DNA of 64,000 nucleotides from Oscillospiraceae bacterium (lineage in GTDB: Bacteria > Bacillota > Clostridia > Oscillospirales > Ruminococcaceae). Below, in pieces: positions 14,676-22,061 of the stretch. The stretch is taken from NCBI GenBank assembly GCA_031253495.1, contig JAIRWC010000043.1, forward strand, positions 1-64,000. Reading direction: 5' to 3'. The position numbers and the translations under genes are program-made. The first letter of the stretch is position 1. Each line of letters opens with the position of its first letter. The notes under the pieces are model-generated. The model was not told the DNA's origin and did not search any database. It saw nothing but the letters and a program-made list of their open reading frames with translations.

Positions 14676-15710
14676 CTATCCCGAGTATGCGTATGCCGTA
14701 TCGACCATAGCCTTGATGTTCTCAATGGGGACGGCGGGCGGAATGTCGCAGCCGGGCATCATCAGATAACCGCCTTTTTCGCCCTCGGCGTCCTTGATAC
14801 AGCGGATACAGTCCTCGCGAACCTGTTCGGGGGTGCCGAGCTGCATGATTCCGACGGGGTCCATGTGTCCGAGGAAGGCGATTTTGCCGCCGAGAGCCGC
14901 GCGGGCGTCGGCAAGCGAAACCTTGTAGTCAAACGACATCGCGCTTGTCCCCGTTTCGGGAATTATGTCGAGGAATTTGGTTGTATCGCCGCAAATGTGC
15001 AGTTGTTTGGCGAAGGGCTTATCCCCGATTAGGTCGTTGGTTTTTTTCAAGTTGGGCAACGCGAACTCGATAAACTGCTTTTTGGAAATCATGTCGCCCG
15101 AAGCGCAGGGTTCGGCTTGCGCGACGTACTCGGCCCCCGCGTCCAAGAACAAGTCCCAGTACCGCGCCACCATTTGCGTCGTAACCTCCATCATGGCGTG
15201 AACGGCGGGCTTGTCTTTGATAAGCATCTTCATGAACCGCTCGGTTCCGAACATCAGCCCCGCAAGCGTCAAGGGTCCCCACTGGCTTATTCCGAGCATG
15301 ACCTCGCCGCCGATTTTTTCCTTTAAAATGCGGGTGTTCTCAAGCATTGCCTGTATGCCGGGGTCTTTGGGAATGTCGTCAAGGTTGATTTTGTCAATGT
15401 CGGCGGGGTTGTCGAAGAGCGGTTCGGCTACGTCCGAAGCCACGCCGGGGTTGTGGAAGTTGATTTTGGTCCCGACCGCCCGCATGACCAAATTGTTACA
15501 GCCCGCCGCGCACCAAACCAAGTCGGAACGTATTTCCTTCTGCGCCTCGATTGTGTAAGCCGCCGATTCTTCGGGGGGCATATCAAACGAGTCCTGCAAC
15601 GACTTTCCTTGCCGCGCGTAAACCCACACGCCGCCCGAAAGCAAAGTTACGGGAATTCGCGGGGTGGGTTCGAGCTTAATCGCCTTTTTGAAGATTTCTT
15701 TCGGCTTCAT
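14676..15710 (-). CDS. URO-D-family methyltransferase (MtbA-related)
   Basis: First gene of the methylamine operon, about 344 residues. It has the URO-D barrel with LHICGDTTKF and the second-ligand motif MMPGCDIPP, pointing to a zinc methyltransferase and not a true uroporphyrinogen decarboxylase. It is only distantly like the second enzyme at 12.9 kb, so the two probably serve different donors or acceptors. Start: the ATG at 15710 has GGGAGG upstream; the ATG at 15728 would place that RBS inside the gene. It ends in TAG (14676-14678); amber suppression would add 15 residues before TAA/TAG-type stop. Confidence 0.85.
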   Translation of the reverse strand: MKPKEIFKKAIKLEPTPRIPVTLLSGGVWVYARQGKSLQDSFDMPPEESAAYTIEAQKEIRSDLVWCAAGCNNLVMRAVGTKINFHNPGVASDVAEPLFDNPADIDKINLDDIPKDPGIQAMLENTRILKEKIGGEVMLGISQWGPLTLAGLMFGTERFMKMLIKDKPAVHAMMEVTTQMVARYWDLFLDAGAEYVAQAEPCASGDMISKKQFIEFALPNLKKTNDLIGDKPFAKQLHICGDTTKFLDIIPETGTSAMSFDYKVSLADARAALGGKIAFLGHMDPVGIMQLGTPEQVREDCIRCIKDAEGEKGGYLMMPGCDIPPAVPIENIKAMVDTAYAYSG

Positions 15711-15739
15711 GGTCGTGTCGCCTCCCATTGATTAACTTG

Positions 15740-15766
15740 GTGATAATTATAATGTGATAATGACAT
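15740..15766 (-). promoter_or_regulatory. Putative promoter/operator of the methylamine operon
   Basis: A TATAAT-type -10 (minus strand, 15751-15746) is embedded between two exact direct repeats GTGATAAT (plus strand, 15740-15747 and 15754-15761). The -35 at 17 bp is poor (TTTAAT), as expected for an activated promoter. MocR-type regulators bind direct repeats, and the mocR gene is the next gene upstream. The neighbouring TGTCATT (minus, about 15766-15760) also occurs at 17336 and 17476. Confidence 0.45.
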
Positions 15767-15804
15767 TTATTAAAGATACAGTTGATGTGTTTTTTAGGTG
15801 ACAG

Positions 15805-17217
15805 TCAAAAACCTTCCTCGCGCAGCACCTTAGCCATTTTTTGGCATCCGCAACGGATATCCTCTTCCGACATTGAGTTAAACCCCATTAAAAACGTGTT
15901 TTCATAAGCCTTTTCAGTTTCGTGGCAGTGCGGCTTGATGCTGTATATGCGTACGCCCGCCTGTTCCAACCTGCCGATAAGGCGGTTTTGGTCTTTGCAG
16001 CCTATAACCTTTATCAGCGTGTGAACGCCGGCGGGGTAGCGCACAATCCGCACGCTGTTCGGGAGGTGCGTTTTAATCGCGTCCGCCAGTATGTTGTATT
16101 TTTTTTCGTTCAGCGCCGCGATTTTCCTCAGGTGGCGCTCTAACGTCCCGTTTTCGACGATGCGCGCGAGCGCGTTTTGGTGATAACTCGGCAGCGCCGA
16201 GTTAAAATACCGATATTTTTTCTCGTACCTTTCCACCAGCTTTTTCGGCAAAACCAAAAAAGCGCAGCGAATGGACGGCGACAGTATTTTTGAAAGCGTG
16301 TTCATATAGATTACCCGCCCGTGCTTATCCAAAGACTGGAGCGACGGAATGGGAATCATGCCGTAACGAAACTCGCTGTCATAGTCGTTTTCAATAATAT
16401 AGGCGTCTTTGCCGTCCGCCCATTTTAACAGCTTGTTCCGCGTCGATATCGAAGTTACGGTTCCCGTCGGGAACTGGTGCGACGGCGTGATGTACAGTAA
16501 ATTGCATCTGCTTTTTTTCAGTATTTCACAGGACACGCCGCTTTCCACTACGGGAACGGACGTTATGGCGTATGATTTGCTTTCGATATAATGGCGCATG
16601 GCGACGTATCCGGGTTCCTCATAGGCGAACCGGTTCTTCCCCGGGGGGAGCAGCGACGTCAGGATTTCCATGGCGTACTGCGTTCCGGCGCAGATAATCA
16701 TCTGTTCCGGAACGCAATTCACCCCCCTGTGCCGGAACAAAAAGCCGCACAGCGCCTTTCGCAAGGCTAAACTGCCTTTATTGCTCTCGTATGATATTTC
16801 GTGCCCGCACGCCTCCGTCAGCAACGCCTCGTCCACGCACTTTTTCCATTTTGTCCAAGGGAAAAGCCCCGATTCTATACTGTCGTACTCGAAATCATAT
16901 TTAACCTTGGGCTTTCGGGGCGAAACCGCGGCAAAAACGGGTTCGGACCGAACGGTTTCGGCTTCTTCAAAAAAATCGCGGGAAATATCCTCGACAAAAT
17001 ACCCCGTTCCGTGAACGGCGGTAACGTACCCTTCCGCAAGGAGTTGGGAATACGCCCTGTCGACCGTGTTGCGGCTGACGTTCAGTTCCTTCTCCATAAC
17101 GCGCAACGACTTCATCTTCGTTCCTTTGGGAATCCGACCCGTCGCTATGTCCTCCTTCAGTATCCTGTACAACTGCTCGTACATGGGTTCCCTGCTTTCA
17201 GAATCGAGGTATACCAT
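15805..17217 (-). CDS. MocR/PdxR-type transcriptional regulator (GntR winged helix fused to aminotransferase fold)
   Basis: A 470-residue MocR-subfamily GntR regulator. Residues 1-75 form the winged helix (EPMYEQLYRILKEDIATGRI, then NVSRNTVDRAYSQL). The rest is a class-I aminotransferase domain; the TLSKILSPSIR segment carries the Lys that would bind PLP. Such proteins sense PLP-linked or amino compounds. It lies directly upstream of, and on the same strand as, the methylamine operon, with about 95 bp between them, and on the other side faces amt. It is the prime candidate for local control. It has its own promoter and an attenuator-like leader. Confidence 0.88.
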   Translation of the reverse strand: MVYLDSESREPMYEQLYRILKEDIATGRIPKGTKMKSLRVMEKELNVSRNTVDRAYSQLLAEGYVTAVHGTGYFVEDISRDFFEEAETVRSEPVFAAVSPRKPKVKYDFEYDSIESGLFPWTKWKKCVDEALLTEACGHEISYESNKGSLALRKALCGFLFRHRGVNCVPEQMIICAGTQYAMEILTSLLPPGKNRFAYEEPGYVAMRHYIESKSYAITSVPVVESGVSCEILKKSRCNLLYITPSHQFPTGTVTSISTRNKLLKWADGKDAYIIENDYDSEFRYGMIPIPSLQSLDKHGRVIYMNTLSKILSPSIRCAFLVLPKKLVERYEKKYRYFNSALPSYHQNALARIVENGTLERHLRKIAALNEKKYNILADAIKTHLPNSVRIVRYPAGVHTLIKVIGCKDQNRLIGRLEQAGVRIYSIKPHCHETEKAYENTFLMGFNSMSEEDIRCGCQKMAKVLREEGF

Positions 17218-17257
17218 ACAGCGCGACGCCTCCGTAAAATTCGTTTAATCGGTCTTG

Positions 17258-17294
17258 AAAAAAGGGAGACACCCTTGTTCAGAGTATCTCCCTT
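17258..17294 (-). terminator. Attenuator-like terminator in the mocR leader
   Basis: Minus strand: AAGGGAGATAC (17294-17284) pairs over 11 bp (one T-G) with GTGTCTCCCTT (17272-17262), followed by a TTTTTT run. It lies between the mocR promoter (17321-17349) and its ATG (17217). An overlapping hairpin, GTATC (17299-17295) with GATAC (17288-17284), uses part of the 5' arm and could act as an antiterminator. What would switch them is not visible. Confidence 0.6.
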
Positions 17295-17320
17295 GATACG
17301 GTTATCCGACTTTTTCAAAA

Positions 17321-17349
17321 AGTATATCACAAACGACTGTCATTTGCAA
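17321..17349 (-). promoter_or_regulatory. Promoter of the mocR gene
   Basis: Minus strand TTGCAA (17349-17344), 17 bp, TATACT (17326-17321). The -35 box touches an ACTGTCATT motif (plus strand, 17336-17344) that recurs at 17476-17484 in the same mocR-amt gap. Confidence 0.65.
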
Positions 17350-17484
17350 GAAAAAGATTTTATGCCCCCGTTTTTTTGTGAAGATAAACAGTTTCCATCG
17401 CGAACGCATTGCGGTTTTTGTGATATTTTCGATAAAAACGATTCCCGCGTCGCGGCTGTCACGGGGAAAAGGCGTACTGTCATT
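17336..17484. promoter_or_regulatory. Repeated ACTGTCATT motif between mocR and amt
   Basis: ACTGTCATT occurs at 17336-17344 and 17476-17484 within the 345-bp divergent gap. One copy overlaps the mocR promoter and the other lies about 80 bp before amt. TGTCATT also occurs beside the methylamine promoter at about 15760-15766. Candidate regulator sites. Apart from these, the mocR leader and the mocR promoter, no gene is seen in this gap, and no clear sigma-70 promoter for amt. Confidence 0.35.
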
Positions 17485-17562
17485 AAAGAAATGCGCTAAC
17501 TGTGTCTTTATAACGCAACAGTTTTGAGGTAGACTGAACTGTATTGAAAGGGGGTCAGACAG

Positions 17563-18828
17563 ATGGAACCAGAAATATTGATTAACTCGCTTTGGGTGCT
17601 TATGGCGGCGATTGTCGTGTTCTTCATGCAGGCGGGGTTCGCCCTGCTTGAGGCGGGTCTTTGCCGCAGCAAGAACACCGTCAACATTTTGATGAAAAAC
17701 TCTTTGGATTTCGGGATAGGCGCCATATCCTACACGCTTATCGGTTTCGGGATAATGTACGGCGCTTCCGCTTCCGGTCTGTTCGGGACATCGAATTTCG
17801 GCAACCCGGTCAAGAATTTTGAGATTGAGGGGCTGATGCCCGGTTCGTTCTTCTTCTTCCAGCTCGTGTTCGCGGCGGCGACGGCGACAATTGTAACCGG
17901 TGCCATGGCGGAACGCACCAATTTCAAGGCGTATTTGATTTACAGCTCGGTGATGTGCCTTGTCATTTACCCGGTTTCGGGGCACTGGATTTGGGGCGGC
18001 GGCTGGTTGTCGGAAATCGGGTTCATGGACTATGCCGGTTCGACGGCGGTCCACTCCGTAGGCGGTTGGGCGGCGTTGGTGGGCGCGGCGATTGTCGGTC
18101 CGCGCATAGGGAAGTATGTGAAAGACCCCAAAACGGGCAAGACCAAGGTAAACAGCTTTCCCGCGCATAACATATTCCTGTCATGCCTCGGAATGTTCGT
18201 GCTGTGGCTCGGCTGGTACGGGTTCAACCCCGGGAGCGAGCTGGCTTTCAACGAAAACGTGCTGCATACGGTCATAACGACGACGGCGGCCGTGGCCTGC
18301 GGTTCCGTAACGTCGATGATAACCTCGTGGGCGCGCTACGGAAAGCCGGATTTATCCTTGGTTATCAACGGCGTCCTCGGTTCGCTCGTCGGGATAACGG
18401 CGGGGTGCAGGTTCGTGGATTTGTGGGGCGCGATGATAATCGGCGCGCTTGCCGGCATATTCGTGATATTCTCGATTGAGTTTATCGACAGGATTTTGAA
18501 AATCGACGACCCCGTGGGCGCGTCGACCGTTCACGGAACCTGCGGCGTGTTCGGCACGCTGATGATAGGGCTGTTCTCCAGCGGCGGGGAGAACGGCGTT
18601 CACGACGGGGCGTCGGGGCTGTTTTACGGCGGCGGTTTAAAACTGCTCGGCATCCAAATACTCGGGGCGTTCGCGGTGTTCGTTTGGGTCGTGGCAATGG
18701 CGTTCATACTCTTCACGCTGCTGAAGAAATTCGCTCATTTGCGCGTGTCGCCGGCGGAGGAGCTGAAAGGTCTCGACATAGAGGAACACGGAGCCGTTTC
18801 TTATCCCGAATTTGTTTTGCATGACTAA
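17563..18828 (+). CDS. amt: Ammonium/methylammonium transporter (Amt/MEP family)
   Basis: A 421-residue, eleven-helix Amt channel. Family landmarks are the N-terminal FFMQAGFALLEAG, the central WLGWYGFNPGSE and, near the C-terminus, DPVGASTVHGTCGVFGTL, which carries one of the pore histidines. GGGGG lies before the ATG. It is followed by two PII genes, as amtB usually is by glnK. Amt proteins also carry methylammonium, so in this setting it may bring in the MtmB substrate or recapture the ammonium that MtmB releases. Upstream gap shares a motif with the mocR and mtm promoters. Confidence 0.95.
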   Translation: MEPEILINSLWVLMAAIVVFFMQAGFALLEAGLCRSKNTVNILMKNSLDFGIGAISYTLIGFGIMYGASASGLFGTSNFGNPVKNFEIEGLMPGSFFFFQLVFAAATATIVTGAMAERTNFKAYLIYSSVMCLVIYPVSGHWIWGGGWLSEIGFMDYAGSTAVHSVGGWAALVGAAIVGPRIGKYVKDPKTGKTKVNSFPAHNIFLSCLGMFVLWLGWYGFNPGSELAFNENVLHTVITTTAAVACGSVTSMITSWARYGKPDLSLVINGVLGSLVGITAGCRFVDLWGAMIIGALAGIFVIFSIEFIDRILKIDDPVGASTVHGTCGVFGTLMIGLFSSGGENGVHDGASGLFYGGGLKLLGIQILGAFAVFVWVVAMAFILFTLLKKFAHLRVSPAEELKGLDIEEHGAVSYPEFVLHD

Positions 18829-18848
18829 TATTAGGGAGGTATGACGCA

Positions 18849-19214
18849 ATGGCGGACATTATCAGCAAAGTAACAATAATTACCCGTCGCGAAAAGTTTG
18901 ACGAGCTTCGCGATGCCCTAAACGCAATCGGGATTACCGGGATGACGGTAACGATGGTCGAGGGCAGCGGGATTCAAAAAGGCACGATACGGATATACCG
19001 CGGCGTGAAAGAGGAAATCAGGCTTATGCCGAAAGTTAAGGTGGAAATGATAGTCTGCGAGGTTCCCGTGCAGTCGGTAATCGACGCGGCGGTTAAGGCG
19101 TTGCGAACCGGCGGGATAGGCGACGGCAAGATTTTCGTTTCGGAGCAGTTGCGCGTCGTTAAAATCCGAACGGGGGAGGAAGGGCGCGCCGCCCTCGTGG
19201 ACGCGGAGGAATAG
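18849..19214 (+). CDS. PII nitrogen regulatory protein (GlnB/GlnK family)
   Basis: A 121-residue PII trimer subunit that senses ATP/ADP and 2-oxoglutarate and gates the adjacent Amt. The T-loop reads GIQKGTIRIYRGVKEEIRLM; the position of the usual uridylylated Tyr51 is Glu, so control by uridylylation is unlikely, as in many Gram-positives. The C-terminal VKIRTGEEGRAAL is the PII signature. It lies 20 bp after amt with RBS AGGGAGG. It ends in TAG with an in-frame TAA three codons on. Confidence 0.9.
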   Translation: MADIISKVTIITRREKFDELRDALNAIGITGMTVTMVEGSGIQKGTIRIYRGVKEEIRLMPKVKVEMIVCEVPVQSVIDAAVKALRTGGIGDGKIFVSEQLRVVKIRTGEEGRAALVDAEE

Positions 19215-19240
19215 CGCCGTTAAGGGGGACGTTTATAATT

Positions 19241-19612
19241 ATGAAAGACGAAATGTACCTTGTCAGCATAACGGCGCGGCATGACAAAGTCGCCGAGTTG
19301 CGCGACGCCCTGTACGCAATCGGGGTGCTGGGGATAACGGTTTCGTCGGCGGAGGGGCACGGTGCGCAGATGGGTTACGAAATGCAGTATCGCGGGGTGC
19401 GGCGTGTTTCGCACTCATACGCCAAAACGCTTGTCGAAACCGTGGTGTGCGAGATTCCCGTCGACGACGTGATTAAGGCGGCCGTCGGCGCGCTGAAGAC
19501 GGAAGAGGCGGGGGACGGAAAAATTTCCGTGGAGCGCGTTTCCCGCGTTATACGCGTCCGCACCGGGGAAGAGGATTTGGCCGCGCTGACAAATTACGAA
19601 CCGGCGGGTTGA
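19241..19612 (+). CDS. Second, diverged PII-family protein
   Basis: A 123-residue PII paralogue 26 bp after the first. The T-loop region (MGYEMQYRGVRRVSHSYA) keeps YRG but lacks Tyr51 and the usual LPK, while the C-terminal VIRVRTGEEDLAAL signature is kept. Two unlike PII proteins behind one amt suggest heterotrimers or two targets (Amt plus glutamine synthetase or another enzyme). NifI-type roles are not supported, because no nif genes are visible. Confidence 0.85.
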   Translation: MKDEMYLVSITARHDKVAELRDALYAIGVLGITVSSAEGHGAQMGYEMQYRGVRRVSHSYAKTLVETVVCEIPVDDVIKAAVGALKTEEAGDGKISVERVSRVIRVRTGEEDLAALTNYEPAG

Positions 19613-19627
19613 AAACAAAAAAGTACC

Positions 19628-19660
19628 GCCCGCCCTTTCCCTAAACGGGAAAGGGCGGGC
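19628..19660 (+). terminator. Strong hairpin after the amt-PII operon
   Basis: GCCCGCCCTTTCCC (19628-19641) pairs perfectly over 14 bp with GGGAAAGGGCGGGC (19647-19660) around a 5-nt loop. No T run follows on the plus strand, but A-rich sequence precedes it, so the minus strand has a canonical T tract. Confidence 0.7.
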
Positions 19661-19681
19661 GTCGCCGTGTTCGCGGGGCGG

Positions 19682-19710
19682 TTGACAGACGGGCGGGTCA
19701 ATGGTATAAT
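19682..19710 (+). promoter_or_regulatory. Consensus sigma-70 promoter of the ddl-murF-alr operon
   Basis: TTGACA (19682-19687), exactly 17 bp, TATAAT (19705-19710): a perfect match to consensus, 36 bp before the ddl ATG. Confidence 0.9.
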
Positions 19711-19745
19711 GGTGATTATAAAACCGTTCGGAAGGCGAAACATAA

Positions 19746-22043
19746 ATGCTGAAAATTTTACTGCTCTGCGGCGGCAAAGGAAAAGAGCGCGATATTTCCC
19801 TTAATTCGGCGCGTTCGGTCTACGACCACATAAAAGGGTTGAGGGCGGTTTCGCCGACCGTCGTTTTCCTTGACGCGAACGGGCGGAGATACTTGATTGA
19901 CGAGGGATACCTGTATTCCAACACATCCGACGATTTTCGGTTTCTGTTGAAGTCCGTCCCCCCCATGAGCGGCGCGGATTTCGGCGAACGGCTGTCCGAT
20001 TGCGATTTTGTCTTCCCGTTAATCCACGGCGTCGGCGGGGAAGACGGGGAGATTCAGCGCGCGCTGGAGAGTTCCGGCGTTAAGTTTATCGGTTCGCCGT
20101 CGAACGCCTGCCTGAAGATGTATAACAAGCGCAACGCCAGCGAGAAAATCCTCGACGCCCGCGGGATGCGCAATATTCCCAAGATATTTGTTTCCGGCGA
20201 AACGGATAATTTTGAAAACGCCGTGGCGGAATTTGCCGCCTCGCACGGGAAGGTGTGCGTCAAACCCGTTGAGGGCGGCTCGTCTTTCGGCGTCCGTCTG
20301 CCCGATACGGAGCGCGGCGCGGTCGACGCCGCTAAGGAACTTACGGAAGAATACGGTGAAATCGTGGTCGAAAAAAGGTGCGCCGGCAAAGAATTTACCG
20401 TTATCGTTTTGGAAAACCGGGGCCGCCCCGTCGCGCTTATACCCACCGAGATTGAAATAGCGGACGGCGGCGCGTTCAGCAGAAGGCGCAAGTATATGCC
20501 GACGACGGAGGTTCGTTATCACTGCCCCGCGCGTTTTTCCGGCGGCGTTATCGGCGCGATACGCTCAAAAGCCGAAGAGCTTTTTGAATTTGCGGGGGCG
20601 AGGGATTTTTTGCGCATAGACGGATGGGTTCTTGAAGGCGGCGACATATATTTTTCCGATTTTAACCCAATCAGCGGAATGGAGCAAAACAGCTTCGTCT
20701 TCCAGCAGGCCGCCGAAGTCGGCTTTACCCACGGCGCGCTTTTGGAATACATACTCCGCAACGCCTGCGAAAGACATAACGCGGCATACGGCGAAGCAAA
20801 ACCGCCCGCAACCGTTAAGCGCGCGGTAAACGTGTTATTGGGGGGTACGACGTCCGAACGGCAGGTGTCCTTGCTCAGCGGCGTCAACGTTTGGATGAAG
20901 CTGGCGCGTTCCGAAAAATATTCGCCCGTGCCGTACATACTGACCGAAGACGGCGCAAACAACAAGAAAGTGTGCGAGATACCCTATTCGCTCGCGTTAT
21001 TGCACACCACCGAAGAAATTGTCGACCGGATAGACAACGGCTCGCGCGACGCCGGTTTAATCGCCGAAATCCGCGACCGTCTCGGATTGCCGCGCACGGA
21101 GTTAAAGGACAAAGCAAGGTGGGTTCCTTTGGAAAGATTTATCGAAGACGCCAAAGACGGCGGCGCTTATGTTTTTATCGGTCTTCACGGCGGTTTCGGC
21201 GAAAACGGCGGAATACAGGCGTTGCTTGATGAAAAAGGCGTCGACTATAACGGTTCGGGGGCGGGCGCTTCCGCTTTGTGCATGGACAAATACGAAACGG
21301 GGATTAAAGTAACGGAACTGGGATTGCCCCTGTTACGCGCCTGTAAAAAAGCGTTGGGCGGGCTTGACGTTACCTGGGAGCGGCTGGCGGAGGAACTTGG
21401 GGAGCCGATAATAGCGAAACCCAACGGGGACGGCTGTTCGACGGGCGTGGTGAAACTGCGCGGCGGCGGCGAATTATCCGAATATTTAAAATTTTGCGGC
21501 AAAGGGGAGGATATTCCCAAGCGGTTGTTCGGGAACAGGCAGATTATAGCAATGCCCCAAAATTGCGAAAAGATTTTATTTGAGGAGTACATACGGACGG
21601 ACCCGATATTTGCCAGAAACGGGGAAGTGGTTTATAACCGCGAAACCGGGTGGGTCGAGATAACCGTCGGCGTGCTGGAAAAGCGCGGGCGTTTTCACGC
21701 GTTTAACCCGAGCGTCTCGATTGCCGAAAACGACATACTTTCCGTCGAGGAAAAGTTTCAGGGCGGGGTCGGGATAAATTTAACGCCCCCGCCGCAAAAC
21801 GTCATACCCGACGCGCTTAAAGACCGCATAAGGTATTTCGCGGAGCGCGTCGCCGAAAAATGCGAGGTCGGGGATTATTGCCGCGTGGATATGTTCGCCA
21901 ACAACCAAACGGGCGAAGTTATCGTGATTGAAGTCAACACGCTGCCGGGTCTCTCCCCGTCCACCGTTTTATTTCAGCAGGCGGCGAAGGAAGACCCGCC
22001 CCTTTCCCCGCTTGAACTGCTTGAACGCATTATAGACCGCTGA
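19746..22043 (+). CDS. Tandem D-alanine-D-alanine ligase-like protein (two ATP-grasp ligases in one chain)
   Basis: A 765-residue protein made of two Ddl-like halves. Half 1 (about 1-350) starts KILLLCGGKGKERDISLNSA and has FPLIHGVGGEDGEIQ and VCVKPVEGGSSFGV. Half 2 (about 355-765) starts VLLGGTTSERQVSLLSG and has IGLHGGFGENGGIQ, IIAKPNGDGCSTGV and the metal-binding end VIEVNTLPGLSPST. Half 2 keeps the better Ddl active-site end; half 1 ends DFNPISGMEQNSFVFQQA and may be altered in substrate. A normal Ddl is about 350 residues. It has a perfect promoter and is followed 18 bp later by murF-alr, so both act in making the D-Ala-D-Ala end of peptidoglycan. Confidence 0.9.
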   Translation: MLKILLLCGGKGKERDISLNSARSVYDHIKGLRAVSPTVVFLDANGRRYLIDEGYLYSNTSDDFRFLLKSVPPMSGADFGERLSDCDFVFPLIHGVGGEDGEIQRALESSGVKFIGSPSNACLKMYNKRNASEKILDARGMRNIPKIFVSGETDNFENAVAEFAASHGKVCVKPVEGGSSFGVRLPDTERGAVDAAKELTEEYGEIVVEKRCAGKEFTVIVLENRGRPVALIPTEIEIADGGAFSRRRKYMPTTEVRYHCPARFSGGVIGAIRSKAEELFEFAGARDFLRIDGWVLEGGDIYFSDFNPISGMEQNSFVFQQAAEVGFTHGALLEYILRNACERHNAAYGEAKPPATVKRAVNVLLGGTTSERQVSLLSGVNVWMKLARSEKYSPVPYILTEDGANNKKVCEIPYSLALLHTTEEIVDRIDNGSRDAGLIAEIRDRLGLPRTELKDKARWVPLERFIEDAKDGGAYVFIGLHGGFGENGGIQALLDEKGVDYNGSGAGASALCMDKYETGIKVTELGLPLLRACKKALGGLDVTWERLAEELGEPIIAKPNGDGCSTGVVKLRGGGELSEYLKFCGKGEDIPKRLFGNRQIIAMPQNCEKILFEEYIRTDPIFARNGEVVYNRETGWVEITVGVLEKRGRFHAFNPSVSIAENDILSVEEKFQGGVGINLTPPPQNVIPDALKDRIRYFAERVAEKCEVGDYCRVDMFANNQTGEVIVIEVNTLPGLSPSTVLFQQAAKEDPPLSPLELLERIIDR

Positions 22044-22061
22044 TTTTAAGGGGACGGCGAT

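Noticed and set aside
15711-15804. Possible cobalamin riboswitch before the methylamine operon
   Set aside because: The leader is too short and no B12-box-like conserved sequence was seen.
17302-18168. Long minus-strand ORF (288 aa) over the mocR-amt gap and the amt gene
   Set aside because: Antisense to the well-supported amt gene, with basic, low-complexity composition and no family resemblance.
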